NCBI RefSeq assembly: GCF_024609325.1
Contig: NZ_JANHMQ010000001.1
Coordinates: forward strand, 124,001 to 188,000
Length of the DNA stretch: 64,000 nt
Direction of reading: 5' to 3'
Source: Geothrix fuzhouensis
GTDB lineage: Bacteria; Acidobacteriota; Holophagae; Holophagales; Holophagaceae
Position numbers and translations under genes: made by a program
The notes under the pieces: model-generated
Databases searched by the model: none
What the model saw: only the letters and a program-made list of their open reading frames with translations
Told to the model about the DNA's origin: nothing
Shown here: positions 55,997 through 64,000 of the stretch, in pieces
Numbering within the stretch: position 1 is the first letter of the stretch
Layout of the letters: each line of letters starts with the position of its first letter

Positions 55997-57301
55997 ATGA
56001 AGATCCTGCTCCTCGGCGCTGGTGGCCGGGAACATGCCCTGGCCCTGAAGCTCAAGGCCTCGCCCACTCCCGTGGGGCTGGTGTCGGCACCGGGCAGCGA
56101 CGCCCTGGCGGAGCTGGGGACCTGCGTGGCGCTCGATCTGGAGGCTCCTTCAGCTGTGGCCGCCTGGTGCGCCATGAACCGTCCGGATCTGCTGGTGGCT
56201 GGGCCTGAGGTGCCCCTGGTGGCTGGCGTCGCCGATGCGGTGCGGGCCCTGGGCATCCCCGTGTTTGGTCATGACGCCGCCACGGCGCGGCTGGAGGGCA
56301 GCAAGGCGGTGGCCAAGGCCTTCATGGAACGGCACGGCATCCCCTGCGCCGCGAGCCACACCGTGACGGATCTCGCCGAAGGAGAAGGGCTTATCCACAC
56401 CTGGCCCCACGGCTATCCCATCGTCCTCAAGGCCGATGGCCTGGCCGCAGGCAAGGGCGTCGTGCTGGCTGAGAGCGAAGAAGACGCTCTGGCTACATTC
56501 CGGGCTTTCCTGGCCGGCCAGTTCGGGGAAGCGAGCAAGACGGTGGTGTTCGAGGAACCCTTGATCGGCATGGAACTGTCGCTGCATGTCCTGGTGGACG
56601 TGGACGCTCAACATGCCGCCTTCGCGATCCTGCCTGCCTGTCAGGACCACAAGCGCATCTTCGAGGGGGACCGGGGCCCCAACACGGGGGGCATGGGTGC
56701 TTTCGGCCCCATCCCGTTCCTGCGTCCTGAGGACATCCAGAGGATGAGAACCGAGCTGGTGGAGCCCACCGTTCAGGGTCTCCAGAAGGACGGTCTCGTG
56801 GCGCGGGGGGTGCTGTTCCTTGGCGTCATGTGGACCGCGGCAGGACCCAAGTTGCTGGAGTACAACGTTCGCTTCGGGGATCCGGAAACCCAGGTGCTCA
56901 TGCAGCTGCTGGACGAGGATCTGGTGGCCCTGTTGCTGGAGGTCGCCCAAGGCCGGCTGGTTTCCCGCGAACTGAAGCTCAAGCCCCACACGGCCATCAC
57001 CGTGGTGCTGGCCGCCGAAGGCTACCCCGACGGGGCGAAGAAGGGCGTGCCCATCCAGATCGGGGCCCCGGAAGTCACCCTCATCCACGCGGGCACCCGC
57101 AAGCAGGACGGACGCTGGCTCACGAATGGGGGCCGTGTGATGAACCTGGCCACCTCGGCACCGGACCTCGCCATGGCTCGGGCGGCCATCGAGGCCGCCT
57201 TGGCCCAGGTCCAGTGGCCCGGCATGCAAGTCCGGCACGACATCGGCCTCAAGGCTCTGAACCACGCCAAGGCGGGTAAGACCGTTCAGGATCCGTGGTG
57301 A
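55997..57301 (+). CDS. purD: Phosphoribosylamine--glycine ligase
   Basis: PurD makes glycinamide ribonucleotide in purine synthesis. The 434-residue ATP-grasp enzyme has L-L-G-A-G-G-R-E-H-A at the start, K-A-D-G-L-A-A-G-K-G-V in the ATP loop, D-H-K-R-I-F-E-G-D-R-G-P-N-T-G-G-M-G-A-F in the middle and E-Y-N-V-R-F-G-D-P-E-T-Q near the metal site. GGAGG five bases upstream fixes the ATG. It ends back-to-back with a convergent membrane-protein gene. Confidence 0.96.
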   Translation: MKILLLGAGGREHALALKLKASPTPVGLVSAPGSDALAELGTCVALDLEAPSAVAAWCAMNRPDLLVAGPEVPLVAGVADAVRALGIPVFGHDAATARLEGSKAVAKAFMERHGIPCAASHTVTDLAEGEGLIHTWPHGYPIVLKADGLAAGKGVVLAESEEDALATFRAFLAGQFGEASKTVVFEEPLIGMELSLHVLVDVDAQHAAFAILPACQDHKRIFEGDRGPNTGGMGAFGPIPFLRPEDIQRMRTELVEPTVQGLQKDGLVARGVLFLGVMWTAAGPKLLEYNVRFGDPETQVLMQLLDEDLVALLLEVAQGRLVSRELKLKPHTAITVVLAAEGYPDGAKKGVPIQIGAPEVTLIHAGTRKQDGRWLTNGGRVMNLATSAPDLAMARAAIEAALAQVQWPGMQVRHDIGLKALNHAKAGKTVQDPW

Positions 57302-57652
57302 CTACCTGTGATTGCGTAGGAACCAAGTTGCCAGAGTCAGTACCGCCAGCACGAGGGTGAGCGCACCGGCAGCCCGGTGGACACGGGGGAGGCCGGAGCG
57401 CTCACTGCGACCCTCCCGCCAAGCCAGCGCAGCGCGGCCCAGGAGCATGGTTGAGCCGGCAGCGACCAGGACTGCCAGCCACAAGGCAAGGTGCAGCGGC
57501 CCCAGCCCTCGGGGGTGGAGGATGACCCGCAGGCCGATCACGGTGAAGGTGGCCATCATGAGATGGCCATGGAGCCGGTACTCCCCCCGCCGGACGGCGC
57601 GCAGGGCGAAGCCCAGGAGAATGGCGGCGGGGATGAGCAGCAGGTCCAGCAT
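57302..57652 (-). CDS. Small four-helix membrane protein
   Basis: The 116-residue product has four hydrophobic segments and the word R-L-H-G-H-L-M-M-A-T-F near the first loop, with H-R-A-A-G before the last helix, reminiscent of DUF420/cytochrome-b561-like small proteins. Conserved histidines could bind heme. No neighbour points to function, and the stop codons of this gene and purD are adjacent. Confidence 0.6.
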   Translation of the reverse strand: MLDLLLIPAAILLGFALRAVRRGEYRLHGHLMMATFTVIGLRVILHPRGLGPLHLALWLAVLVAAGSTMLLGRAALAWREGRSERSGLPRVHRAAGALTLVLAVLTLATWFLRNHR

Positions 57653-57676
57653 CCGGGCCAGACTACCTCAGGTGGA

Positions 57677-58564
57677 TCAGAGGGGAAGGGGCTCCTGGCG
57701 CTTCTCGCCCTCCCAGCGGTAGAAACCAGCGCCGGATTTTCGGCCCAAGCGACCGGCGGCCACCAGTTGGCGCAACACCGAGGGGGCCTTGAAGCGGGGT
57801 TCGCCAAAGGCTTCGAAGAGCACTTCGGCCACGCTCTGCATGGTGTCCAGACCGATGAAATCGCTGAGGTGCAGGGGGCCCATGGGGTGGCCGCAGCCCA
57901 GTTTCATGGCGGTGTCGATGTCCTCGATCGTCGCCAACTTCTGTTCGGCGCAGCGCAGGGCGTCCAGAAGATAGGGCACCAGGAGCCGGTTCACCACGAA
58001 GCCGGGGGCATCCGGCGCCAGCACGGCCGTCTTGCCAAGCCGCTGGACGAAGGCCTTCAGGGCCTCCAGCGTGTCCGCGTCCGTGGCGAGGGTGCGGACG
58101 ATCTCAACGAGAGGCATGGCGGGCACAGGGTTGAAGAAGTGCAGGCCCGCCAGCCGGGGCAGGCGGCCCGGTGACAGCACGGGGCTGAGGTGGGCGACCG
58201 TGAGGCTGGAGGTGTTGGTGCAGAGCAGGGCGCCTGCGGCCATGACCTTGTCCAGTTCGGCGAAGGTCTCGAGCTTGAGCTCCATGCGCTCCGGGACGGC
58301 CTCGATGACCAGATCGCAGGTGGCCATGGCGGCGAAGCTGACGGTGCCGTGGAGCCGGCTGCTGAAGGCAGTCTTCTGGTCTTCGGTGATCTTGCCCTTG
58401 CCCACGGCCCGCTCCCAGGTGCCCTGGATCCGGCCCAGGCCCTTGGCGAGGAGGGACTCGTCCGCCTCCTTCACCCAGACTTCGCAGCCCGCCTCCGCGG
58501 CGCACTGTGCGATGCCCGAGCCCATGAGTCCGCAACCGACGATGCCGATGCGCTGGATGTCCAT
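57677..58564 (-). CDS. hbd: 3-hydroxybutyryl-CoA dehydrogenase
   Basis: The 295-residue enzyme oxidises or forms 3-hydroxybutyryl-CoA with NAD(P). The Rossmann fingerprint is G-I-V-G-C-G-L-M-G-S-G-I-A-Q, and H-F-F-N-P-V-P-A-M carries the catalytic His, with E-I-V-R beyond. The family C-terminal stretch A-P-G-F-V-V-N-R is present. Role could be fermentation, polyhydroxybutyrate or fatty-acid catabolism; no neighbour decides. It is in minus orientation and preceded by a divergent DinB gene. Confidence 0.92.
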   Translation of the reverse strand: MDIQRIGIVGCGLMGSGIAQCAAEAGCEVWVKEADESLLAKGLGRIQGTWERAVGKGKITEDQKTAFSSRLHGTVSFAAMATCDLVIEAVPERMELKLETFAELDKVMAAGALLCTNTSSLTVAHLSPVLSPGRLPRLAGLHFFNPVPAMPLVEIVRTLATDADTLEALKAFVQRLGKTAVLAPDAPGFVVNRLLVPYLLDALRCAEQKLATIEDIDTAMKLGCGHPMGPLHLSDFIGLDTMQSVAEVLFEAFGEPRFKAPSVLRQLVAAGRLGRKSGAGFYRWEGEKRQEPLPL

Positions 58565-58687
58565 AACGAGCCCCCTGTTGGAATGGTGATGGCCTGGTCC
58601 CCATTCTCTGCTGGTTACACACCGGGCGGGAGGATGACCTGCGGTAGGCTTCTTTCGCTATGATCGGCCAGTACCCGGGGGGTGCCC

Positions 58688-59170
58688 ATGACCGGCCTGC
58701 TCAAGGATCTTCTCGGCCATCAGGCCTGGGCCGACGCGATGTTCTTCCACGCCTGGGGCAAGTCGGCCTGTCGGGAGGACCCCGAGTTGCAGACCCGGAC
58801 TGGCCATCTGGTGGATGTGCAGGAGGCGTTCCTAGGCATTCTCAAGGGTGAAGCAGGAGTGCCGGAGGCTCGTCCCATTCAGGATTTTGAGACGTTGAAA
58901 AGGCGCTGCCGGGCCAACCACGAGGCCTTCGGTGCCCTGGGCCGCGGTCTCGACGCGGCCGCCCTGGCGCGCATCGTGCGGGTGCCCTGGTTCCCGGACC
59001 CGCCCTGCCTGGTGTCCGTGGCGGAGGCACTGGCCCAGGTCTGCCTGCATACCCAGCACCACCGCGCCCAGAACATGACGCGCCTCAAGGCCCTGGGCGG
59101 CGTGCCGAAGAATGTGGACTACATCATCTGGCTCTGGAAACAGAAGCCGGAGGGCCACTGGGAACTTTGA
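58688..59170 (+). CDS. DinB-family protein
   Basis: The 160-residue four-helix-bundle protein has L-L-G-H-Q-A-W-A-D-A-M-F-F near the start and V-C-L-H-T-Q-H-H-R-A-Q-N-M near residue 120, the spaced histidines typical of DinB metal sites. DinB proteins often act as thiol-dependent transferases or stress proteins. The ATG at 58688 is preferred over GTG 58682 because of the GGGGG run before it. Its substrate is unknown. Confidence 0.85.
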   Translation: MTGLLKDLLGHQAWADAMFFHAWGKSACREDPELQTRTGHLVDVQEAFLGILKGEAGVPEARPIQDFETLKRRCRANHEAFGALGRGLDAAALARIVRVPWFPDPPCLVSVAEALAQVCLHTQHHRAQNMTRLKALGGVPKNVDYIIWLWKQKPEGHWEL

Positions 59171-59206
59171 GAAAGGGGACAGTTGGTGACCACTTCGGGA
59201 AACCCT

Positions 59207-59689
59207 ATGGCGACTGAGCCTGATCCCCTGCGCTTCATGCGGCGCGCCATCGAGCTCTCCAGCCTTCACATGGCGGAAAATGGAGGCGGCCCGTTTGGTG
59301 CGGTGATCGTGAAGGACGGCGAGATCCTGGGCGAGGGGTGGAATCGCGTAACCTCCAGCCACGACCCCACGGCTCACGCAGAAGTGGTGGCCATCCGCCA
59401 GGCTTGCGGGAAGCTGAACACTTTCGAGCTGAGGGGATGCGAGATCTACACGAGCTGCGAACCCTGTCCCATGTGCCTGGCGGCCATCTACTGGGCGAGG
59501 CTGGATCGGATCTGGTACGCCAATGGCCGGGCGGACGCCGCGGCCATCCAGTTCGATGACGCATGGCTCTATCACGAAGTGGCATTGCCCCCCGGTGAAC
59601 GAAGCCTGCCCGCTACCCAGCTGCTGCGCGAGGAAGCCCTGGCCGTCTTCCGCGCCTGGGACGCCAAGCCGGACAAGATTCCCTATTGA
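59207..59689 (+). CDS. Guanine deaminase-like zinc enzyme (CDA fold)
   Basis: The 160-residue cytidine-deaminase-fold protein has T-A-H-A-E-V-V-A for the zinc His and catalytic Glu, and S-C-E-P-C-P-M-C for the two zinc cysteines. The surrounding I-Y-W-A-R-L and the C-terminal W-D-A-K-P match Bacillus-type GuaD, which converts guanine to xanthine; tRNA adenosine deaminase TadA is the main alternative. A GTG at 59186 with AGGGG upstream would add seven residues. Confidence 0.8.
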   Translation: MATEPDPLRFMRRAIELSSLHMAENGGGPFGAVIVKDGEILGEGWNRVTSSHDPTAHAEVVAIRQACGKLNTFELRGCEIYTSCEPCPMCLAAIYWARLDRIWYANGRADAAAIQFDDAWLYHEVALPPGERSLPATQLLREEALAVFRAWDAKPDKIPY

Positions 59690-59698
59690 TAGCCGAAG

Positions 59699-61594
59699 CT
59701 AAATTTCCAGATAGGTGTGGAGCTTCCGCTCTTCGGTGAGCAGAGCCCGCAGGGCTTCGGCGGCATCACTCTTGGGGCTGGTCTTCCGCTTGGTCTGGGG
59801 GCCCTGGATCAGCACGTCCGGATCGTAGTGGACACTGCGGAGCACGTGGTCAACGGTATCGCCCTTGACCAGGTGCTGCACCTTGAAGGTGTCGTCTTCG
59901 TGGACCACGATGTGGGCTTCGTTGGGCGCGCCGAAGAGGTTGTGCCGCATGCCAAGGATGTCCTGGTAGGCGCCGGTGAGGAAGAAGGCCACGTAGTAGG
60001 ACTCGCCGCCGCGGGGCTCATGGAAGGGGAGCTCGTCCCTCACATCCTTCAGGTCGATGAATTTTTCCATCTTCCCGTCGCTGTCGCAGGTGATGTCGCA
60101 GAGGGTGGCGGACAGCGCGGGCTTCTCCTTCAGCCGATGGATGGGCATGACGGGGAAGAGCTGCTCGATGGCCCAGTGGTCGGGCATGGACTGGAAGATG
60201 CTGAAGTTGGCGATGAGCTTGTCCGCCAGACTCTTGTTGAGGTCCTGGAACTCCTCGGGAATGTACTTCAGGCTCTTGCTGGTGAGGATGCGGGACAGCT
60301 TGCGGCAGACCTCCCAGAACAGCGTCTCGCCCTTGCTGCGGTCCTCCAGGCCCAGGTAGCCCAGATTGAAGAGGGTGAGCAGCTCGTCCTTCTGGGTGAT
60401 GGCGTCGTGGTACATCTCGGCGAAGTTCTTCACGGAGATGTTGTCTCGGGTGTAGGCCAGCTCCTTGAGGATCTGGGGCTCGTTGCCCGTGAGCGTGACG
60501 GAGTACTTGGTATGGGTCGTGTCGATGAGGCCGATGATGTCGACTACCACCACCTCGTGATAGGCCACGATGGCGCGGCCCGATTCGCTGAGCAGGTCCG
60601 GCATGGGCACCTGCTCCTGGGTGCAGATGTCCTTGGTGGTGTAGACCACGTCCGCCGCATATTCGGCGATGGTGTAGTTCATGGAACTGCTGAAGGTGGT
60701 CTTGCTGCCGTCGTAGTCCACGCCGAGGCCGCCGCCCACGTTGAGGTAGCGGATGGGCAGGCCCATCTTGCGGAGCTTGGCGTAGATACGGGTGGCTTCC
60801 TTCATGGCCGACTTGATCTTGCGGATGTCCGTGATCTGGCTGCCGATATGGAAGTGCAACTCGATGACGCTATCCAGCAGGTCGCGCTTCTCCAGCACCT
60901 CGATGGCGTCCAGGATCTCGCGAGTGGTGAGGCCGAACTTCGCGTGGTCGCCCGCGCTGGTCTCCCACTTTCCGCTGCCCTGGGCGTTGAGCTTGGCCCG
61001 CAGTCCGATGAGCGGCTCGACCTTCAGCTCCTTGGCCACCTTCAGGATCAAAGGCAGCTCGGTCATCTTCTCGACCGTGATGACCACCTTGCGCCCGGCC
61101 TTGCGGGCCAGCAGCGCCATGCGGATGAAGGATTCGTCCTTGTACCCGTTGCACAGCACCAGGGCCTCGGGATGCAGATCCAGGCTCAGGGCGATCATCA
61201 GCTCGGGCTTGGAGCCTGCCTCCAGGCCGTAGTGGTATTTGTTGCCGGAGCGGACGATCTCTTCGACCACTTCCTTCGTCTGGTTGGTCTTCACCGGGTA
61301 GACGCCCTGGTAGCTGCCCTCGTACCCGAATTCGCTGATGGCGCGGCGGAAGGCCTCGTTGACCTCGACCACGCGGTGGTCCAGCACCTGGGGGAAACGC
61401 AGGTTCACCGGGGTGCGGATGCCCTTCTTCTTCAGATGCTGCACGATCTCGTAGACGTCGCAACTGAGGGACTCGTCCTTGGTGGGCGTGATCTCCAGAT
61501 GGCCCTTGGCATTGATGCCGAAGTAGCCGTTCCCCCACTCTTTCACGCCGTAAAGGGTTGCGGCGTCCTGGACCGTCCAGTGCTTCATGGGCAT
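59699..61594 (-). CDS. speA: Biosynthetic arginine decarboxylase
   Basis: SpeA decarboxylates arginine to agmatine, the first step to putrescine and spermidine. The 631-residue PLP enzyme (alanine-racemase fold) has P-V-K-T-N-Q-T-K-E-V-V with the PLP Lys, H-F-H-I-G-S-Q in the middle and L-N-V-G-G-G-L-G-V-D-Y at the phosphate loop. The length matches E. coli SpeA. GAGGAGG eight bases before 61594 fixes the start, and a -10/-35 pair lies upstream. It ends 10 bp after the GuaD stop on the other strand. Confidence 0.95.
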   Translation of the reverse strand: MPMKHWTVQDAATLYGVKEWGNGYFGINAKGHLEITPTKDESLSCDVYEIVQHLKKKGIRTPVNLRFPQVLDHRVVEVNEAFRRAISEFGYEGSYQGVYPVKTNQTKEVVEEIVRSGNKYHYGLEAGSKPELMIALSLDLHPEALVLCNGYKDESFIRMALLARKAGRKVVITVEKMTELPLILKVAKELKVEPLIGLRAKLNAQGSGKWETSAGDHAKFGLTTREILDAIEVLEKRDLLDSVIELHFHIGSQITDIRKIKSAMKEATRIYAKLRKMGLPIRYLNVGGGLGVDYDGSKTTFSSSMNYTIAEYAADVVYTTKDICTQEQVPMPDLLSESGRAIVAYHEVVVVDIIGLIDTTHTKYSVTLTGNEPQILKELAYTRDNISVKNFAEMYHDAITQKDELLTLFNLGYLGLEDRSKGETLFWEVCRKLSRILTSKSLKYIPEEFQDLNKSLADKLIANFSIFQSMPDHWAIEQLFPVMPIHRLKEKPALSATLCDITCDSDGKMEKFIDLKDVRDELPFHEPRGGESYYVAFFLTGAYQDILGMRHNLFGAPNEAHIVVHEDDTFKVQHLVKGDTVDHVLRSVHYDPDVLIQGPQTKRKTSPKSDAAEALRALLTEERKLHTYLEI

Positions 61595-61643
61595 CCGAGG
61601 TGCCTCCTCAAAACCGGGGCGGCCACCTTTGGCCGGAAGTTCG

Positions 61644-61673
61644 TTTATATGGAAAAAAGCCAAACAGTTCCAA
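61644..61673 (-). promoter_or_regulatory. Likely sigma-70 promoter of speA
   Basis: Read on the minus strand, TTGGAA (61673-61668) is followed after 18 bp by TATAAA (61649-61644), about 50 bp before the speA ATG. A short hairpin (CGGCCA/TGGCCG, 61620-61635) lies in the leader between them. Confidence 0.55.
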
Positions 61674-61680
61674 TGAAAAA

Positions 61681-62649
61681 TCAAGAATCGAGGATTCGGG
61701 CCAGGGTAGCGCGCCAGTGGCGGTCCCTCACGCGCCTCAGGGCGGTGCGTCGGGTGAGCTTCCGCCACTGGGCTGCCCCCCGGGGTAGATCCTCCGCAGA
61801 CCGGGTGTGGAGGGGGCTGGAGCCGCCCCAGAGGGCCGGATCACCCCAGAGCGGGGCCCGATTCCAGGGGCAGACCTCCTGGCAGGCGTCGCACCCCGCG
61901 GCCCAGCGGCTCTCCGCCAGGGCGGCAGCGACCTCGGGAGGGGGCTCGGCTTCGGTCTCGATGGTGTAGGTGGTCAGGCAGCGGGAGGGGTCGAGGCGGA
62001 AGGGGGTCAGGGCCCCTGAGGGACAGGCCTCCAGGCAGGCGGTGCAGGTCCCGCACTGTTGGGTTCCAAAGGGCTTGTCCGGCGGCAGTTCGAGGGAGAG
62101 CAGCAGCACCCCGAGAAAGCCCCAGGAGCCGCCCTTCCCGGCGATCAACAGCGTGTGCTTGCCCTGCCAGCCCAGGCCTGCGCGGACCGCCAGCTGGCGC
62201 TCCAGCAGCGGCGCCGTGTCCACGCAGACCCGGCCCTCCAGGCCAGGCCACCAGGCCTGGGCCGCCTCCAGCAAACGGGCCAGTCGGGGCTTGAGGAGCA
62301 TGTGGTAGTCCGGCCCCCACAGGTACCGGCTGAGTTTCAGGCTGCCAGGCGCGCTGCCGGGCACCGCCTCGGGCCGCCCGTAGGGAAAGAAGCCCACCAG
62401 AGCCGTGCGGGCCTGAGGCCAGAGGGCCCGGGGATCCAGGAGCGTCGCAGGATCCAGGTAGGGGAGCAGGGTGCCTCGTCCCTCCTGGAACCAGGTCCGG
62501 AGCTGATCCTCCTCTGCCTGGAAAGGATCGCAGCCCGAGAACCCGACCCGGGCGAATCCGGCGGCAAGGGCCTCGGATCGAAGCCAGGCCTTGAACGGCA
62601 GTGGATCGGGGTGCTCGGCTGGCACGTGAACGCCACCTCCCAGGACCAT
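61681..62649 (-). CDS. queG: Epoxyqueuosine reductase
   Basis: QueG reduces epoxyqueuosine in tRNA to queuosine, using cobalamin and two [4Fe-4S] clusters. The 322-residue product has D-T-A-P-L-L-E-R-Q-L-A-V-R-A-G-L-G-W-Q-G-K-H-T in the cobalamin region and two 4Fe-4S motifs, C-G-T-C-T-A-C-L-E-A-C-P and C-D-A-C-Q-E-V-C-P-W-N. ATG 62649 has AGGAGG five bases upstream; GTG 62655 is the alternative. It is divergent from pgsA. Confidence 0.95.
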   Translation of the reverse strand: MVLGGGVHVPAEHPDPLPFKAWLRSEALAAGFARVGFSGCDPFQAEEDQLRTWFQEGRGTLLPYLDPATLLDPRALWPQARTALVGFFPYGRPEAVPGSAPGSLKLSRYLWGPDYHMLLKPRLARLLEAAQAWWPGLEGRVCVDTAPLLERQLAVRAGLGWQGKHTLLIAGKGGSWGFLGVLLLSLELPPDKPFGTQQCGTCTACLEACPSGALTPFRLDPSRCLTTYTIETEAEPPPEVAAALAESRWAAGCDACQEVCPWNRAPLWGDPALWGGSSPLHTRSAEDLPRGAAQWRKLTRRTALRRVRDRHWRATLARILDS

Positions 62650-62750
62650 CCTCACCTCCTGGGCCGGTTGCTGTCACGGGCTTCTGGGCGCAGGACGGCA
62701 TGGTCATTCAGGAAATGGGGGTAGGCTGGATGCGGAGCCGAACGTCTGCC

Positions 62751-63398
62751 ATGAACCTGCCCAACATCCTGTCGCTCGCACGGATCCTCATGGTCCCGGT
62801 TCTGGTCGTGGTCCTCATGACCAAGGTGACGAACCACGAGGTGATCGGCGTACTGGTGTTCTGGGCAGCCTCCATCACGGATGCCCTGGATGGCTATTTC
62901 GCTCGGCGCTGGAAACAGGTGACCACCCTTGGCAAGCTGCTGGACCCGCTGGCCGACAAACTGCTGGTGTCCGGGGCCCTGATCTCCCTGGTGGAGTTGA
63001 ACCTCGCGCCGGCCTGGATGACCTTCATCATCCTGGCCCGGGAATTCGCGGTCACCGGGTTGCGTGGCATCGCCAGCGAGGAGGGTCACACCATTCCGGC
63101 CGGCACCATTGGCAAGTGGAAGATGGGCTTCCAGGTGGCGGCCATCTCCTGCCTCATCCTTGGCCCCAGGCTCGACTACTGGCTGTACGAATGGACCCAC
63201 AAGGACATCTTCCACTTCTTCATCCAGCTCAACCGGCCCTACAGCTTCTTCTGGGGCATGGGTGTGCTGCTGCTCTGGGGTGCGGTCATACTCGCCATCT
63301 GGAGTGCCATTTCCTATTTCCATGGCTTCTGGAAGGCGGTGGGGCCGAGCATCATGGCCGAGGACGGCCACCTAACCGGCCACAAGGACCCTGAATGA
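62751..63398 (+). CDS. pgsA: CDP-diacylglycerol--glycerol-3-phosphate 3-phosphatidyltransferase
   Basis: PgsA makes phosphatidylglycerol phosphate from CDP-diacylglycerol and glycerol-3-phosphate in the inner membrane. The 215-residue membrane protein has the CDP-alcohol transferase signature D-A-L-D-G-Y-F-A-R-R followed by G-K-L-L-D-P-L-A-D-K. It begins M-N-L-P-N-I-L-S-L-A-R-I, typical of the family. The tail after residue 180 is slightly longer than usual. Its stop overlaps the next start by ATGA. Confidence 0.93.
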   Translation: MNLPNILSLARILMVPVLVVVLMTKVTNHEVIGVLVFWAASITDALDGYFARRWKQVTTLGKLLDPLADKLLVSGALISLVELNLAPAWMTFIILAREFAVTGLRGIASEEGHTIPAGTIGKWKMGFQVAAISCLILGPRLDYWLYEWTHKDIFHFFIQLNRPYSFFWGMGVLLLWGAVILAIWSAISYFHGFWKAVGPSIMAEDGHLTGHKDPE

Positions 63399-64000
63399 TC
63401 CGCAAGTATCTCCTCGCCGGCCTGTTTACCTTGTTGCCCCTGGTGGTGACGCTCTGGATCCTGAGGGGCATCTTCACGGCCCTCGTGGGCATCTTCAGGG
63501 AACCGCTGACTTTCCTGGCCCACCTGGCGCACGTGCCGGATCCCCCGACCTGGGCGCTGGCCCTGTTCTCCGCCCTGGCTACCGTGCTGCTGCTGCTGGT
63601 GGTGGGCGCCTTGATGGGCAACTTCATCGGCCTCCAGCTCTTGTCCTGGATGGACGATCTGATGATGTCGCTGCCGGTGGTGAAGACTGTCTACGGTGCC
63701 ACCCGGCAGCTCATGGGGGCCATCCAGTCGGGCCAGGGCGGGAGCTTCAAGGAGGTGGTGGTCGTGGAGTGGCCCCATCCCGGCTCCTACACCCTGGGCT
63801 TCGTGGCCAGCCGGGACTGTTCCTGGGCCATCCCGGGCGGGCAGGGCATGCTCGCCGTCTACATTCCGACCGCCCCCAATCCAACCTCAGGCTACGTGAT
63901 CATGATCGAGGCCTCGAAGGTGAAGCCGGCGGACCTCAGCGCCGACCAGGCCCTGACTTGGGCCATCAGTGGTGGCGTGGTGGTACCGCCCCGAACGGGG
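63395..64000 (+). CDS. DUF502-family membrane protein (partial, runs off the window)
   Basis: The ATG overlaps the pgsA stop (ATGA) and the frame is open to the window edge, giving at least 202 residues with no stop. Two hydrophobic segments (L-L-A-G-L-F-T-L-L-P-L-V-V-T-L-W and A-T-V-L-L-L-L-V-V-G-A-L-M-G) and the conserved G-A-T-R-Q-L and V-Y-I-P-T-A-P-N-P-T-S-G-Y words identify DUF502. Such proteins are membrane proteins of unknown function. The 3' end lies outside the window. Confidence 0.85.
   Translation, partial: MIRKYLLAGLFTLLPLVVTLWILRGIFTALVGIFREPLTFLAHLAHVPDPPTWALALFSALATVLLLLVVGALMGNFIGLQLLSWMDDLMMSLPVVKTVYGATRQLMGAIQSGQGGSFKEVVVVEWPHPGSYTLGFVASRDCSWAIPGGQGMLAVYIPTAPNPTSGYVIMIEASKVKPADLSADQALTWAISGGVVVPPRTG

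Noticed and set aside
59717-61969. 750-codon plus-strand frame opposite speA
   Set aside because: speA has all its PLP motifs and a ribosome site and promoter; the opposite frame is Val/Gly/Asp-rich without recognisable features.

Overview
The window is about 64 kb of GC-rich chromosomal DNA, coding almost throughout. Genes are often coupled by 4-bp ATGA or GTGA stop/start overlaps, and Shine-Dalgarno sites of the GGAGG type are common. The gene content suggests a Gram-negative anaerobe or facultative anaerobe: a LolA-like protein, DUF3187 and lipoprotein-type envelope genes, MEP-pathway isoprenoid synthesis, quinol-dependent NO reductase, PEP carboxylase, biosynthetic arginine decarboxylase and queuosine synthesis. 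The overall flavour resembles Acidobacteriota of the Holophaga/Geothrix type. That placement is an inference from gene content and style, not from a marker comparison. I saw no tRNA, rRNA, transposase, phage or CRISPR locus.

Layout. 1-14.7 kb is almost entirely minus strand: ispE, a flavodoxin-fold/UbiA fusion, an ABC-2 exporter pair, a hybrid histidine kinase, then a tightly overlapping MFS-hutH-HD-HEAT operon and ppa-gph. 14.7-20.2 kb carries a thioesterase, map, a coupled trio of unknown genes starting with a lipoprotein, a TMEM175-type K+ channel and a DUF3187 envelope protein. 20.4-25.4 kb has HxlR and Lrp regulators, a PLP gamma-lyase, a DUF1835 protein and recG. 25.6-32 kb holds a secreted subtilase, a PPOX protein, coaD, ddl, a catalytically degenerate S41-like PDZ protein, a divergent polysaccharide deacetylase, and a fluoride riboswitch driving crcB and a DUF190 gene. 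32-38 kb has a short CDF-like transporter coupled to an RsbW-like anti-sigma factor, qNor, a band-7 protein and a secreted S53 peptidase. 38-47 kb has ppc, an IspH-UbiA fusion, a small exported protein, an SDR and polA, whose first 16 codons are present three times in a 103-nt tandem array. 47-52.6 kb is a five-gene plus-strand cluster (beta-decarboxylating dehydrogenase, HMG-CoA-lyase-like enzyme, class III CoA-transferase, aconitase-like large and small subunits). Its genes are separated by near-identical hairpin repeats and it ends in a third long hairpin. 52.6-64 kb returns to housekeeping genes: tpx, a LytS/LytTR pair, purD, hbd-like, DinB, a guanine-deaminase-like enzyme, speA, queG, pgsA and a DUF502 gene cut by the window edge.

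The points most worth following are two different gene fusions to UbiA-type membrane prenyltransferases, the 47-52.6 kb cluster whose enzymes fit a reversible citramalate-type route between pyruvate plus acetyl-CoA and 2-oxobutyrate, the triplicated polA head with nested mini-ORFs, and the fluoride riboswitch operon.
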